Of a stretch of 64,000 bases of DNA, positions 1 to 15,400 are shown piece by piece; positions within the stretch are counted from its first letter, which is position 1; each line of letters starts with the position of its first letter. The position numbers were made by a program, and so were the translations under genes. Below the pieces are notes generated by a model. The model searched no databases, had not been told where the DNA came from, and worked only from the letters and a program-made list of their open reading frames with translations. This DNA is from Arabidopsis thaliana (lineage: Eukaryota > Streptophyta > Magnoliopsida > Brassicales > Brassicaceae): contig NC_003074.8 of the NCBI RefSeq assembly GCF_000001735.4, forward strand, positions 19,723,261 to 19,787,260, given 5' to 3'.

Positions 1-55
1 AAACAAATACTATAAAATAAACGTTTCTTTGATAACAAGAAACGGATTTGTCTTC

Positions 56-64
56 TATATAAAT
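56..64 (+). promoter_or_regulatory. TATA box of the CDC48B gene
   Basis: The motif TATATAAAT lies 100 bp upstream of the CDC48B start codon and is followed by a CT-rich leader (about 126-140), a layout common in Arabidopsis core promoters. The expected transcription start would be near 85-95. The position fits, but no transcript evidence is available here. Confidence 0.6.
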
Positions 65-155
65 AAAACACACACCTGTCTATTTATTTACACTTCTCGA
101 ATCTTCTTTTTCTTCTCTGCGAAGCTCTCTCTCTCTCTCTACTCGATTATCAAAC

Positions 156-3229
<3,074 letters not shown>

Positions 3230-3566
3230 AAGGTCTGATCAGACCCTGTGACTACTCTCTTTAGTCTTTAACTTTGTTCTGCTTGAAAAACTTTCGATGG
3301 TCTTTGTTGTGTTTTATTTATAAGTCTTTTGTATATAATCGTTGAGACTCTAGAACAATGATGGTGTCATGATGAAATAAATCTAGAGAAATGAGAACAC
3401 TGCATTCATCCCAAAGGAAACCGGATATACATACACAGATTTTGCGAGTACACAGATTCTACACCCTAACTAGAAAGAATCATCAAACTGATGTAATTGT
3501 TGAAATATCTTCTTTATATAAAATAGAAGTGCACAGTTGAGATCTCACGAGTCTCTCTCTCTTTAT

Positions 3567-3745
3567 TTATTCTGGAAGCGGAACCAGACTTGGAACGTAA
3601 ACAAAGTTAACACAATAGTTAAGTTCATCTTCACCGCTAAAGGGTTGTCCTGTCTCAACTTGTTTTCTGATCTCATCCAGACCACCAATTTGGTACAAGC
3701 TGGTTCAAGCATAATCCTCTCCTGCAACTTTATTGCAGCATAAGG
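3567..3745 (-). pseudogene. Decayed last-exon fragment of an unidentified protein gene
   Basis: On the minus strand an acceptor-like CAG at 3747-3749 opens into PYAAIKLQERIMLEP (about 3745-3705). A second frame (3704-3567) then reads smoothly as TSLYQIGGLDEIRKQVETG and onward to ...VPSLVPLPE and a stop. The two parts look like one protein tail split by a frame change: read straight through, the second frame has a TGA at 3705-3707. No other exons are visible nearby. I do not recognise the family. The best reading is a relic exon of a host gene. A tail exon with an internal splice site is less likely. Confidence 0.4.
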
Positions 3746-6700
3746 CCTGTATCTGTTATGTATCAAGATTATAACAAAAATAAAGACGATGTCAAATTTT
3801 GTTCAAAAAGAGTCCAACTAAAAATTCCTCAAATTTTTCACTCATTTACATTGTTTACTTTTGCAAGTTATGAAAATCGCTCTATAAAACCTTTTTGCAC
3901 TTAGTAGAAGTCCTTTTACAAAAAAAAAAGTTAAAAACTTTGTGTTTTTTTTCTTTCTTTTGGGTGACATTGTGGGTAATTTACTTTTCGAGTTTGTTGT
4001 GCTCATCTCTCAAACATATCTCATTTGGACTCTTTTGATTATTGCAAATATTAATTATAAAGTCTTCATGATAAATCTTATGAATTTTGTTATACAGATA
4101 GAATCATTTGTGTAACCTGAGAGAAGGTTGAGAATATACACTTCTTTTCTCATTCTTCGTGATTGTATCACATATAACAGTTTTGTAATTGTAAGATTAT
4201 ATACAAACATACACACATAAATACTTTATTTGTTTGTTAATAAAAGATTGATGTTTTGGACTTTTTTAATTAACCATGCGTGATCTCGTGCATCTAGATT
4301 CTTTTCCGCAAGATAAGTCATCCTCACAGTAAAGTATGTATATCAGTATATACAGTTATGCACCACTACTACACAAGAAACAAACTTATGATGAGTGAGA
4401 CGATCGCACAATCACGATCCTTGTCAGAAGGACCATCATAGCTAGCGTCTAATATTGTCATCATATACAGTACGGAACTACAACTAGGCCTAAAATCGAC
4501 GCAATAAATTACCTTTTAAAGTAAAAAAATGCATGATCATTTCATCATCTATAACGATTGTTCTTAACGCTCAAACGACCACGTCACGGTAATCCAAAAT
4601 CTTGTTTTCTATTCAAATTAAAAACTTATACTAAAGCATAAGTCTCTGTACAAAATCAAGTTAGCTTGCACGTTACGATATATTGGCATATTGGTTTTGA
4701 CTGGAGAAACATAGCAGAATTTTTTTCAAAATGGAAAATTTTTAGTCACCTTGAAAATCTTATAAGATTTATACTTTAATTTATAGAGAAAAATATGCAT
4801 GTGACACACGAAAGAGGACGGTCTTGGGGTTGGACTTGGCCCGCTCTCTTGGATAAAATCTACACAAGCCGCACGTGGGAAGTCTACAAAGACTGCTACA
4901 AAAGACACCACCTCGTGGGGGGTCTAGCTCATAAACTGATCACACGCGAGCACAAAACCTTTTTATGTTTATTATTATCTTTTTGGATGTTTATTGTTAG
5001 AAAACCTAATTATGTCATCTAAATGGATGAGTAATTAGTTGTAAAAAAAAAATGGATGAGTAATTCACTAATAGATACAAATTATACATAACTTAATTAA
5101 CGGAATGCAATATATTATACAACAATGGTCAATGAAAGTTCAAGGAGTGAAGATATTGGCATTATACTGTATTGATACTATTGAATATGATAAATTGATG
5201 GAAATAGATGGAAATTGATGGAAATAGTCATGAGATTACAAAAATCATAAATTCGAAAGAAGAAAATGGAGGCAAGTGTTTGGGTTTCAACGTATGTCAG
5301 AGAGATGCACGTGTTCTCTCTTCTTTTCCAACCCCAACGGGTCCCAAATCCCTTTTCTTAGCTTTTTCCTTGTTTGAGTCCAATCGGCTTTTGCAATCCA
5401 ATGAATAATGATCTTTCTCTTTTATTATTTTAAATTTTGTAATTAAGGCTAGAAGTCTAAATTAGTCCCAAACATTACCCATGTGACTAATGTGGCAATG
5501 TCTTACTTAAGATATTTCTATTGTTATCTGTTTTTTTTTCTAATGTTATATGTTAGTAATGTGAATATGACAATATGTGATATGAATTGCAAAACACCAC
5601 ACTGATCTGACGTATATATCTTCCTCTTTTCTCCCTATTTTCGTAGTAACGTCCAAAGGAATAAGAAGCAAAACAACAAAACTCTCCACCGATTCACAGT
5701 TAGTGGAATACAACACAATAAAATAGTAGAGTTAAGGAATTCCTTAAAATCTGTTCGGGACAATAATTATGAGACCAACCATGTTTTCCCCCATCTCTTT
5801 CGTCAATGATGCTGACTTCTACTTATACAAATCAAGTTTCCTTTCTGAAAAAAGTTGAAAGTCACGTTTCTCAATTATCCCATCATCATAAATAAATAAA
5901 TACACTTAAAAAGAAAAAGAAAAGAGATTGAGAAAATAATGTTCTGAGTTCTGTAGTAATAAATCAAACAGTAGTGGGAAAACGATGAATAATAGTAACG
6001 AGGAGGGACCGCACGAGTGCATCTGCACACCTTTTTCGCCTCGACGATTCCCATTGTCGGCTCATAGTTTTTTTTACCTACATTTGGTTTTCAACATATG
6101 TACTATATATATTCACGATCCAAATATTCAAATCGGACATAGATATTAAGATTCAGTATAACGCTCAAATCCTACGAGTATCTGACAAGTATCTATAATT
6201 ACTTTAATGATTAAATGTTTTGAAAATAATAATCTAAATTTAATCAGCGGTTGCGGCGTGTCGGAAAAGTTCGAGACTTGGAGGAAGAGCATGCACGTGA
6301 TGTTGAACGTTTAAGTTTGTTTGTTTTCTTGGCTTCGGATTCGTTTTAAGTACTATATAGTTTTATAAGTGTAGTTGGGTCGTATTTTTGAAGATATCAT
6401 GAATCTAATAAATTAGTGGTAACACTGACTGCATTGGTCAAAACATAGTTGTACGTTACAAAATTTTCTTTACGTAACGTAACTAAATATCCTATTACAT
6501 ATATGCTTAACATAATATATTGCATTTGGACCCTTTAGACCATCGCAATTTCTATAATCTACATTTCAAAAGTGAACAATATCAAAAGAGTTAATAACTT
6601 ATTCATTTTCGACTTTATAAGTATCTAATGGAAGAAAAACCAAGGCGATAGTATCAAATGGAATTATTATGCATGTACTAATATATATTTTTCCTATGAA

Positions 6701-7876
6701 CTAAAATGTATTATTTAATATGAAGAAGAGAATGCTTTTAGGATTACTATTATTTTCACTTATTTTCTTCATGGTACGGACATTGAATTCCAGCAGTATT
6801 CCACAATCTATTATCCTTTTGCTTTTCCTTTTAATATATATATGCATTTGAATATTTAATGAATCGAATGGAAAATGATGTTGGTTTCTCGTCTTCATAT
6901 TCAAATTTTAATCTACTACCCAATTAAACATATCGCCCTCCCTAAACCGACAAAATAGAAAAGAAAATAGTGCATAGTTTCGATTTGCATTATTAGTATG
7001 AATTGGACTCGATCGAGTCACATCTCACATGCATGGACTCTCAGGCCGTAGACTTTGTCATAATTACATTCTATCTTCTCCACCTTTTCCTCTCATTTTT
7101 TCGCTGGTATCGTTACACTAATTTAATGAAGGATATTACTCTCAAAAACGAGACTTTTGTTGTCTATTGACATCTATCGTGTTTAAAAAAAATAAAAAAT
7201 ATCTGAAATCTAAACTTATACTAATTAAGGTTTATAGCAAGCTGAATTTGTTTTGTCACTTAAAACTGTGCAGTGCCTAACATGAAAGTACAGTGGATGA
7301 GATTTGACCTCTGACCTCAATATCTATAATGTTTTCAAGATATAAATTACATGATATCTGTACTGTATATATGTAACTGGGAAACAGATGTTGCCAAATA
7401 AAAGAACTAGTAAACAAATTATTCATCAGCAAAGTTAGTTTTCGAAGTTTTTGTGATTATTCGATTCTTTAAATATCTAAATTATTCATATGATTAATGA
7501 TAACGAGCATTTGAAGGATTAATGCATGTCTGAGTAATTCTGAATTTACAATTAATTTTGAATAACCTATGTATTCCAAGTAAAATTGACGATATTTCCA
7601 GGGCCAGTGGTTTACAAAAAGAAGAGGTTAGTACTTGACAACTAAAACATGTTTTTAAGAAAGACCATTCTAAGCTTTCAAAAGAGAGAGATAAATCTTA
7701 AATTAACTAAGCATTTCAAGAATGCATTCACATCAATATCATATATTCATGTGTATATAACTTAAATATCAACCCTAGTTCAAAAGTTTGATACTAGAGG
7801 GAAAAATGAAAAACGGCGACCCAACCCAAAAAGTTGGAAAAATACAAGAAGAGAAAACAAAACATAAGGTAAAGAT
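3746..7876. other. Long gene-free intergenic region, 4.1 kb
   Basis: This stretch is AT-rich with no long codon-like ORF and no domain I recognise on either strand. Small local repeats are present: a duplicated TGGATGAGTAATT near 5025 and 5053, and short tandem GATGGAAAT units near 5195-5228. It is bounded by the relic exon behind CDC48B and the RTFL/DVL gene. I see no tRNA, CRISPR or large element in it. Confidence 0.5.
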
Positions 7877-8050
7877 CTAAATCAATATACGGTCACGCTC
7901 GCGGTCACGGCCACGCCCGCAGACTAACATGGCAAGACAACGGCCAAGGATGTAAAACTTGGCTCGCTGTTTCCTCACCATGTGGCTACACTTCGCCTTG
8001 AATGTCTTGGACGGCTTGCATGTCCCGCTCGTGCTGTTCTCTTCTCCCAT
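7877..8050 (-). CDS. RTFL1: ROTUNDIFOLIA-like / DEVIL small polypeptide
   Basis: A minus-strand ORF of 57 codons runs from ATG at 8050 to TAG at 7877. It ends in the family's RTF/DVL region: CKPSKTFKAKCSHMVRKQRA followed by KFYILGRCLAMLVCGRGRDR. The conserved Cys, basic run, YI..RC and short hydrophobic patch match plant DVL/RTFL peptides. These act at the plasma membrane to limit polar cell proliferation when overexpressed. The start is fixed by an in-frame TAA two codons upstream of the ATG. A TATA-like ATATAT lies near 8198-8204 on this strand. The gene is intronless, as usual for the family. From position it should be RTFL1/DVL20 (At3g53232). The family call is strong; the member name rests on synteny. 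Confidence 0.88.
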   Translation of the reverse strand: MGEENSTSGTCKPSKTFKAKCSHMVRKQRAKFYILGRCLAMLVCGRGRDRERDRILI

Positions 8051-9780
8051 TAATTACTTGATGATTCCACCACTACAAGGACAAAATTTGATATTCTTTG
8101 TTGAAAAATGGAGAGCTTTGTTGTGGAAATGTGAGAAGACGGAGAAAGAGAGGGAGAGTTTATTAATGGAGACATATTGCGACATAGAAAGAGTCAATAT
8201 ATGGAGAGAGCTAAGCCTATGAATTAGAACGAGGGTCACTTGCTTTGGTACAATAAATGATTGATATGTGACATATTTTCTTTTTTTTTCTATGAAATAG
8301 GTAACACTAATACTGTATATATGTAACCTTACGCATTCTAGAAGAATATTAATGTGATATATGTTCTGTGGTTCTGTTTTAGGGTGTAGTGTTTTTAAGT
8401 TTTTTTCAAGAGATCTTGTAGATTAAGTGAAACTGTACTTAAATAAAATAGTGTGGTATGTGTATGTGGTTTGCTATTTAGAAATAATGTAATAATAGAG
8501 TGTATATAGAGTATATAGTGTGGGTATGTTTAAGAACCTATTTGGCTACTTCAGTAAGGTTTTTATTTTTTAAATTGATTCTTTTTTTCTTAAGATTTCT
8601 AAAGCTCAGACGCTTAATCTAAAATTAGTTATAACTTATAAGGTTAGTAGTTTATTAAAATTTAACGTGAATTATGATTAAACACACAAAGGAACTTATA
8701 TATGTTGTCGTTGAAATACATAGCGGATTGAAATACATAAACGAACTATAGTTTTGATTTGATTTATAAACGTGTAAATTGGATAAGGCTAATATTTCAT
8801 ACAAATATCTGGAAACCATAACCAAATTTTGAGCTGTAAACATAAATATAGCATAATCAATTCGAAGCATACTAGAAACTTGCATGTGTGTAATTTCTAA
8901 GAGATGTGACCACAAATACAGAGTGGACTAGGACCCGATGTTCTATATTAAATGTCTTTCTTTATTCTTAGTCAAACATTTAATTTAATTTTGATGTACT
9001 CATTGGTAGATCTTTGGTGAACATCTGAAATGTGAATGGTCGGTCTACGTAGAACGAACCCCACAGACGGTAATTTCCTGTCGTCGTGGCAGCTCATTAG
9101 GTTCGTACGACATATACCACACTTTTTGAAGTTTACGTATCAAAATTGATTGCACTCTTCCTTCATACAAACATGACCCTTTTGAAGTAACAAGTAACAA
9201 CTCTTAGAATTCTTGTTCCATCTTTTTCTTTGTGTTGTTTATTTTGTTAACTGTCTGTAATCCCACTTGACCACGCTGAATCGAAATGCTCCATTTGGTC
9301 AAAAACATTGTCTTGACCGCTAGTTATTAGTTGAAACGAATGAGCAGATTAAACATTTATAGCTCTGCGGTTTAAATGTGCTGTGTATAAATAATTTGAG
9401 TCACAAGAGGAGAGAAAATTACAAGATATATAGTTCAAATCATTGATCAGATGCTTGGAAAACAAATAACAAACACACGTGAAATAAAATTTAATTTTTT
9501 GGCCGGTGTGTTGCCGGGAAGTAATTGTGTGGGCATGATCTTCTTAAGTGGATACCTCAATTCTGAAAATGATCTACAGAAGTATAACAAATGGATGAAA
9601 GATGTCGACGAACTAAATTGCTTTGATTTTGGATTATTTTTTGTTTTCTGCATAAAATATTTTTTTTATAAATTAATAATTTCGAAACCGTGAAATTCTA
9701 TTAATTTATCGATAAATAAATATATATTATCAGTTTGTTATTGTAAAACTAAATTAGTACAAAGAAATGATTATTTTTAA
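8051..9780. other. AT-rich intergenic region upstream of RTFL1
   Basis: The first 200 bp on the minus strand should hold the RTFL1 leader and promoter. The rest is AT-rich and shows only short ORFs without codon character. No repeat or RNA gene was recognised. Confidence 0.4.
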
Positions 9781-9784
9781 GAAC

Positions 9785-10400
9785 ATCTATAACAAGCTAA
9801 GCATTCAAACCTTCAAATTTGAAGGTTTTTTTAACTCCAACAAACTCTCAAACCCTTATTTTTTGAGGATGTGAATAATGAAGTTTCAAATTTCAGGGTG
9901 CATACTATTCACACATTCAAAATCTCTTCTAAATTTTATTTTAGTCCTTATACTTAATATATCTTACAAATAATTCTATTACATTTAATTATGACAAATA
10001 TATGCATATAAATTCAAATATATTAAAATATTAAAAAAATAAATTAATAAATTTATACAACAATAATATTACATTGAGCATATATGAAAGCATTATAGAC
10101 ATAATTACATTGAATATTTTTGTAATTTTACATGTAATTTTATAAATCATTTTAATGTTTTATGTTATGTTTCTTTTCTAATTTATATTTAATTTTATAT
10201 AAAAAATTAAAATATTATTTAACATAATTATTTTGATAATATATGTTTTATATTTATTTATGAAACTTTTATCATTATCAGTGATTATTGTTACTATTAA
10301 AGACTATAATGTAAATAAAGAAATAAAAAATAAATTTGAGGGAGTATCATCGGTGGAGATCACCCTCAAACCTTAATTTTAAGGGTTTATTACCTTCGTA
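9785..10400. mobile_element. MITE-like element with degenerate inverted ends
   Basis: The left end (about 9805-9855) reads AAACCTTCAAATTTGAAGG then CTCCAACAAACTCTCAAA. The right end, reverse-complemented (about 10395-10335), reads AAACCCTTAAAATTAAGG then CTCCACCGATGATACTCC, so the termini are diverged inverted repeats. About 480 bp of extremely AT-rich filler with no ORF lies between. This is the form of an old non-autonomous DNA transposon. I could not define a clean target duplication, so the exact ends and the superfamily are uncertain. Confidence 0.45.
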
Positions 10401-10446
10401 GATAACGTTTTTTTATTTTGTTTTTTTCATCTATTGCCTTGTTGGT

Positions 10447-10734
10447 ATGAAAGGACCTGGTTTAATTGATGTCAAGAAAAGAACCCGGTTTAATTTAATT
10501 TCGGTCAGATTCACCAATCTCGAATCCATTCTCTCGCCGTCTTTCAATTCTCCGCCATCGAACGAAACACAGAATCTTCAGGATGTGACAACACTGGATT
10601 CCTCCGCCGTCTTCTCCTTCGGTGGAGAAGCGATTCGAATTGGAAGAATCGGTTGGCTTGACATTGATTCAACGATGAGGCTCCTTCAAGCTAGTCCCGG
10701 TAATGAAAAAGTCCTTATTGCTGCATTTGCATAA
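10447..10734 (+). other. Orphan exon-like ORF (possible first exon of an unannotated or captured gene)
   Basis: A 95-codon open frame sits in a GC-richer island next to the MITE-like element. Its middle looks coding (FGGEAIRIGRIGWLDIDSTM). An internal ATG near 10674 opens MRLLQASPG and runs into a splice-donor-like CCCG|GTAATG near 10700. The layout resembles a 5' leader plus a short first coding exon, but no downstream exon could be joined. I do not recognise a family. It may be a gene fragment carried or stranded here. Confidence 0.3.
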
Positions 10735-11225
10735 TAAATTGTTGCCTGATATTTCTTGGAGATTTGGTTACTTGCTTTAGCTTTTTGATGCAATGATCTA
10801 TAGTAGTTAGTGGGAATTTGGTGAAAGAATGTATCTTTCTTTTACTTGCTTGGTTAGTTCAGGGGATACATACAACTAATCTTGAAGTAGCTATTGTAGT
10901 ACTTTAAGGAAGAAGCTTTACTGGTAATCCAAAGCATGGCGAAAACTAACTGTAAAGTACTAATTTTAACTACACCTAATTTCCATACTTTCTGTTTATG
11001 AACTCACTCTTATGAGTGTTAAATACCATTCATTCATCACATGTGCACACCTCAAGTCTTATCAAAAACATATATATACTTAGGATTACATCACAAAAGC
11101 AGAAAACATAGGCTTAATATCCGCTTCATCACATCACAGTCTTTACATATACTGATATACACACATATACACGTCTTAGGAGCTCCTTTGTCCCAAGTCA
11201 TATCTTTTTTCTCGTGTTGCTGATT

Positions 11226-11483
11226 CTAACCTGTTCCATCTTCTCCACCACCACCACCTCCTCCTCCGTTTGCACCCCAATTGTCAAAGTTTTGTCTTGG
11301 AATGTTATGGTGGTTGTCTACTCCTCTTGTTGATGGAATGGCGGATCTGTCCTTCTGAACATGGTGAAGCCTCTGATCTTTTGTGTATATCCCTCTCCCT
11401 CCTCCCTCCACAGTTAAAGAGCTCATAACCACCATTATTACCAGCACCACTACCACCACGACATGCCTTGTCTGAATTTGCAT
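11226..11483 (-). CDS. Small secreted-peptide precursor, function unknown
   Basis: A minus-strand ORF of 85 codons starts MQIQTRHVVVVVVLVIMVV, a short basic n-region and a strong hydrophobic core ending near SSLTVEG, i.e. a signal peptide. The mature part is hydrophilic with a compact block (GVDNHHNIPRQNFDNWG) and a Gly-rich tail. That is the shape of plant post-translationally processed signalling peptides. I do not recognise the family. The frame stays open upstream to 11597 and has a second ATG at 11504. I prefer 11483 because its context (AAAAATG) is better and a TATA-like TATAAAAAGG sits near 11517-11526, which would place transcription start between the two ATGs. It probably corresponds to At3g53235. 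Confidence 0.55.
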   Translation of the reverse strand: MQIQTRHVVVVVVLVIMVVMSSLTVEGGGRGIYTKDQRLHHVQKDRSAIPSTRGVDNHHNIPRQNFDNWGANGGGGGGGGEDGTG

Positions 11484-11597
11484 TTTTGTTTTGTCTTGTT
11501 TCATGCAATAGCTTTCCTTTTTATAGAATTGAGAAGTAAGGTTTAGGTATGGGAAATCTTGCAACTGTTTTCTGTGTGTTCCACTAGGAAAAGACAA

Positions 11598-12495
11598 AAC
11601 AAAAGATTGATTGATTAGCCTTTAATTGATGTGTTTGTTTGTTATTGTTGTGACTTGTGACGATGATACAAAAATCAAAAGAAATAATAATCACTCATCC
11701 AAATAGGAAAGTTCCACCGTTAAAGTGGTGAAGACGACATAAGAATCAATGAGAAGAATTGGTTAGTTGCCCGAATAGGAAATTTCCACCATTTCTAGTG
11801 GATCACCTTTCTTTTAATCATAGACTTTTATATTTGTTTGTGTAATTAAAAGTCAATGGGATGGTAACAACTTACATAAAGTAAAATTTCAAGCAATTTA
11901 CATAATTTTCATTCAATGATTTCATTCTTCTTTCTAATAGCATGCGTTGATAGCCGAACAAGTTGATGACAAGTGTCTTTTAATCTAACCCACAAAGCTA
12001 CCATCTGAATTATCTATGGTTAAATGATCAGTTACAAATAATTCACTTCGCTAATTACATCAAAAGATTTGGTAGAGACAAATCATTCAGAGAAAGTAAC
12101 CATCATGATCATGCATTGGGTCTTTGTTGGGCTGCTTAAAGCTCGTAATGAAGCTCTGTCAATTGCTCTTGGGGCTTAATTTTATTTTGGAAACGGCTTA
12201 GTATTATAGTGAAGAAAATTTATATGGAATGTAATGTATTTTTCAACTCCTTAATATGAGGATAACCATGTGAGTTTCTTCGTCTATCTGAACACTTTTT
12301 AAGCATAGTTTGCAGAGTTTTTAATGTTTATGTTTATATTTAAATTGATACCCATTGATTAATTACAGGTCATCTATTTCTACTGCTGTGACACTCTTTT
12401 GACTTCATCTTCGTCTTAGCACATTGCATCACATGCCTTGATGTCTAAACTATAAAATGACTTTGAATCATCATTACATTTGATATTTGCACTTA
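11598..12495. other. Intergenic region upstream of RLP45
   Basis: No gene seen. The motif ATAGGAAA(G/T)TTCCACC occurs twice (near 11703 and 11776) as an imperfect direct repeat. The last 100 bp include TATAAAATG near 12450, a plausible TATA box for RLP45. Confidence 0.4.
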
Positions 12496-15400
12496 ATGTC
12501 TTCCTCGAAGTTAATGGACTTTGGCCTAACATGGATTATAATGATGATGATATTGTTACAGGGATGTAGAAGCTGCATTGAAAGTGAAAGGCAGGGTTTG
12601 TTGGAGATCAAGGCTTATATTATCTCGGTTATTACTGATCCACATTTAGACATTCGTCGAGGATGGATGAGTAGTGATCGGTCTTGTTGCCATTGGAGAA
12701 GAATCAAGTGCGACATCACCAGCAAACGCGTGATCGGAATCTCCCTATCTTTAGAATCCATACGTCCCCCAGATCCTCTTCCCCAATTGAACCTAACTTT
12801 TTTCTATCCCTTTGAAGAGCTTCAGAGTCTCAACTTGTCGTCGGGGTACTTCAAAGGCTGGTTCGACGAAAGAAAAGGTTTGTACATTCGTTTTCGTTTT
12901 TGTTCTTGTATTCAAGTCCCCTAACAATGTAAAATACTTTACTGCTTATATAGGTGGTAAGGGCCTGGGAAGTTTAAGAAATCTTGAGACTCTGGATCTC
13001 GGTGTCAACTTTTACGATACCAGTGTCTTGCCATACTTGAATGAGGCTGTGTCGCTCAAGACTTTGATTCTCCATGACAACTTATTTAAGGGTGGCTTTC
13101 CTGTTCAAGGTAGGTACTCCAGAACAAATCAAACTATATATATGTCACTGACATTGAAAGTCTTTTTCACTTTGTTTCTGATATCTCTTACTTTGGCACA
13201 GAACTAATAAATCTGACAAGTTTGGAAGTACTAGATCTGAAATTCAACAAGTTCAGTGGCCAGTTACCAACACAAGGTATATTTAACTATGATCCTGCGT
13301 TAACACTGATAAAATCAATGCGACGTTGACGTTGTAACATAATCTATAATTTTTTTGTTGCAATTTGAGTGTCTCTACGTCAATCTTGATACACATAATA
13401 ATCAAGTTGAGTGTTCATTTATTTATAAGCCATGTTGCATCTTTTTCAATTGTGGCAGAGCTCACTAATCTGCGAAACCTCAGAGCCTTGGATCTAAGCA
13501 ATAATAAATTCTCTGGTTCATTGCAAAAACAAGGCAAGTTATGACTAATAGTCCTTTTTTAGTAGAGGAACTCGTCTCAGCTTCGATTGTATATGCCTTG
13601 ACGTTTCTCTGTGCATCCATCACTGCAGGAATTTGTAGATTAGAGCAGTTGCAAGAGCTTCGTCTTAGTCGAAACAGATTTGAGGGTGAAATCCCACTCT
13701 GTTTTTCGAGATTCTCCAAACTCCGAGTTCTTGATCTATCATCAAATCACCTAAGTGGGAAGATTCCATATTTCATCAGTGACTTCAAATCCATGGAATA
13801 CTTATCACTTCTCGATAATGACTTTGAAGGCTTGTTCTCGTTGGGTTTGATCACTGAATTAACAGAGCTCAAGGTTTTTAAACTCTCTTCCAGGTCTGGT
13901 ATGCTGCAAATAGTAGAGACTAACGTTTCCGGTGGTCTGCAATCGCAGCTAAGTAGTATTATGTTGTCACACTGCAACCTTGGAAAAATCCCTGGTTTTC
14001 TTTGGTATCAGCAGGAATTGCGGGTCATCGATCTCTCCAACAATATATTATCCGGAGTGTTCCCCACTTGGCTGCTGGAAAATAACACAGAGCTTCAGGC
14101 CCTGTTGTTACAGAACAACTCATTCAAAACACTTACACTTCCAAGAACCATGCGCAGGCTGCAGATTTTGGATCTTTCGGTGAATAATTTCAACAATCAA
14201 CTCCCTAAGGATGTCGGTTTGATACTTGCGAGCTTGAGACATTTGAATCTCTCAAACAATGAGTTTCTAGGGAACATGCCCTCCTCTATGGCCAGGATGG
14301 AAAATATTGAATTTATGGACCTATCTTACAACAACTTCTCAGGGAAATTGCCAAGGAATCTTTTCACAGGTTGCTACTCATTGAGTTGGCTTAAGCTCTC
14401 GCACAACAGATTCAGTGGCCCGATTATTCGGAAATCGAGTGATGAGACCTCTTTGATTACGCTGATCATGGACAATAACATGTTTACAGGGAAGATCCCT
14501 CGTACTCTACTCAACTTAAGGATGTTGAGTGTGATCGACTTATCAAACAACTTACTCACTGGTACAATTCCAAGGTGGTTAGGCAATTTCTTTTTGGAAG
14601 TTCTGAGGATCTCCAACAACCGTCTACAAGGTGCCATACCACCGTCTTTGTTCAACATTCCTTACCTCTGGCTCTTGGACCTTTCTGGAAACTTCTTGTC
14701 GGGTAGCTTACCCCTGCGGTCCAGCTCAGATTACGGTTATATATTGGACTTGCACAACAACAATCTCACTGGATCTATTCCAGACACGTTGTGGTACGGG
14801 CTACGGTTGCTTGATCTGAGAAACAACAAACTGTCTGGAAACATTCCACTGTTCAGGAGCACCCCGAGCATCAGTGTTGTTCTGTTGAGAGAGAATAACT
14901 TGACAGGAAAGATTCCTGTTGAGCTGTGCGGTTTAAGCAACGTAAGGATGTTGGATTTTGCTCACAATCGATTGAATGAATCCATACCTTCGTGTGTCAC
15001 CAATCTATCATTTGGCTCAGGAGGACATAGTAATGCTGATTCAGATTGGTATCCGGCGAGCTTGCTCTCAAACTTTATGGAGATATACACCGAAGTATAT
15101 TACGAGTCTTTGATTGTGTCAGATCGGTTTTCTCTAGACTACTCGGTAGATTTTAATGTCCAAGTTGAATTTGCGGTGAAACAGAGATATGACTTGTACA
15201 TGAGAGGAACTCTTAACCAGATGTTTGGCCTGGATCTGTCGAGCAACGAGTTAAGTGGTAATATCCCAGAAGAGCTAGGAGATCTTAAGAGAGTACGCTC
15301 GCTGAATCTCTCACGCAATTCATTATCGGGTTCTATACCTGGAAGCTTCTCCAACCTAAGAAGCATAGAGAGCTTGGATCTTTCTTTCAACAAGTTGCAT

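Noticed and set aside
24-50. Possible heat-shock element upstream of CDC48B
   Set aside because: TTTC and GAAAC are present, but the nTTCnnGAAn spacing is not met.
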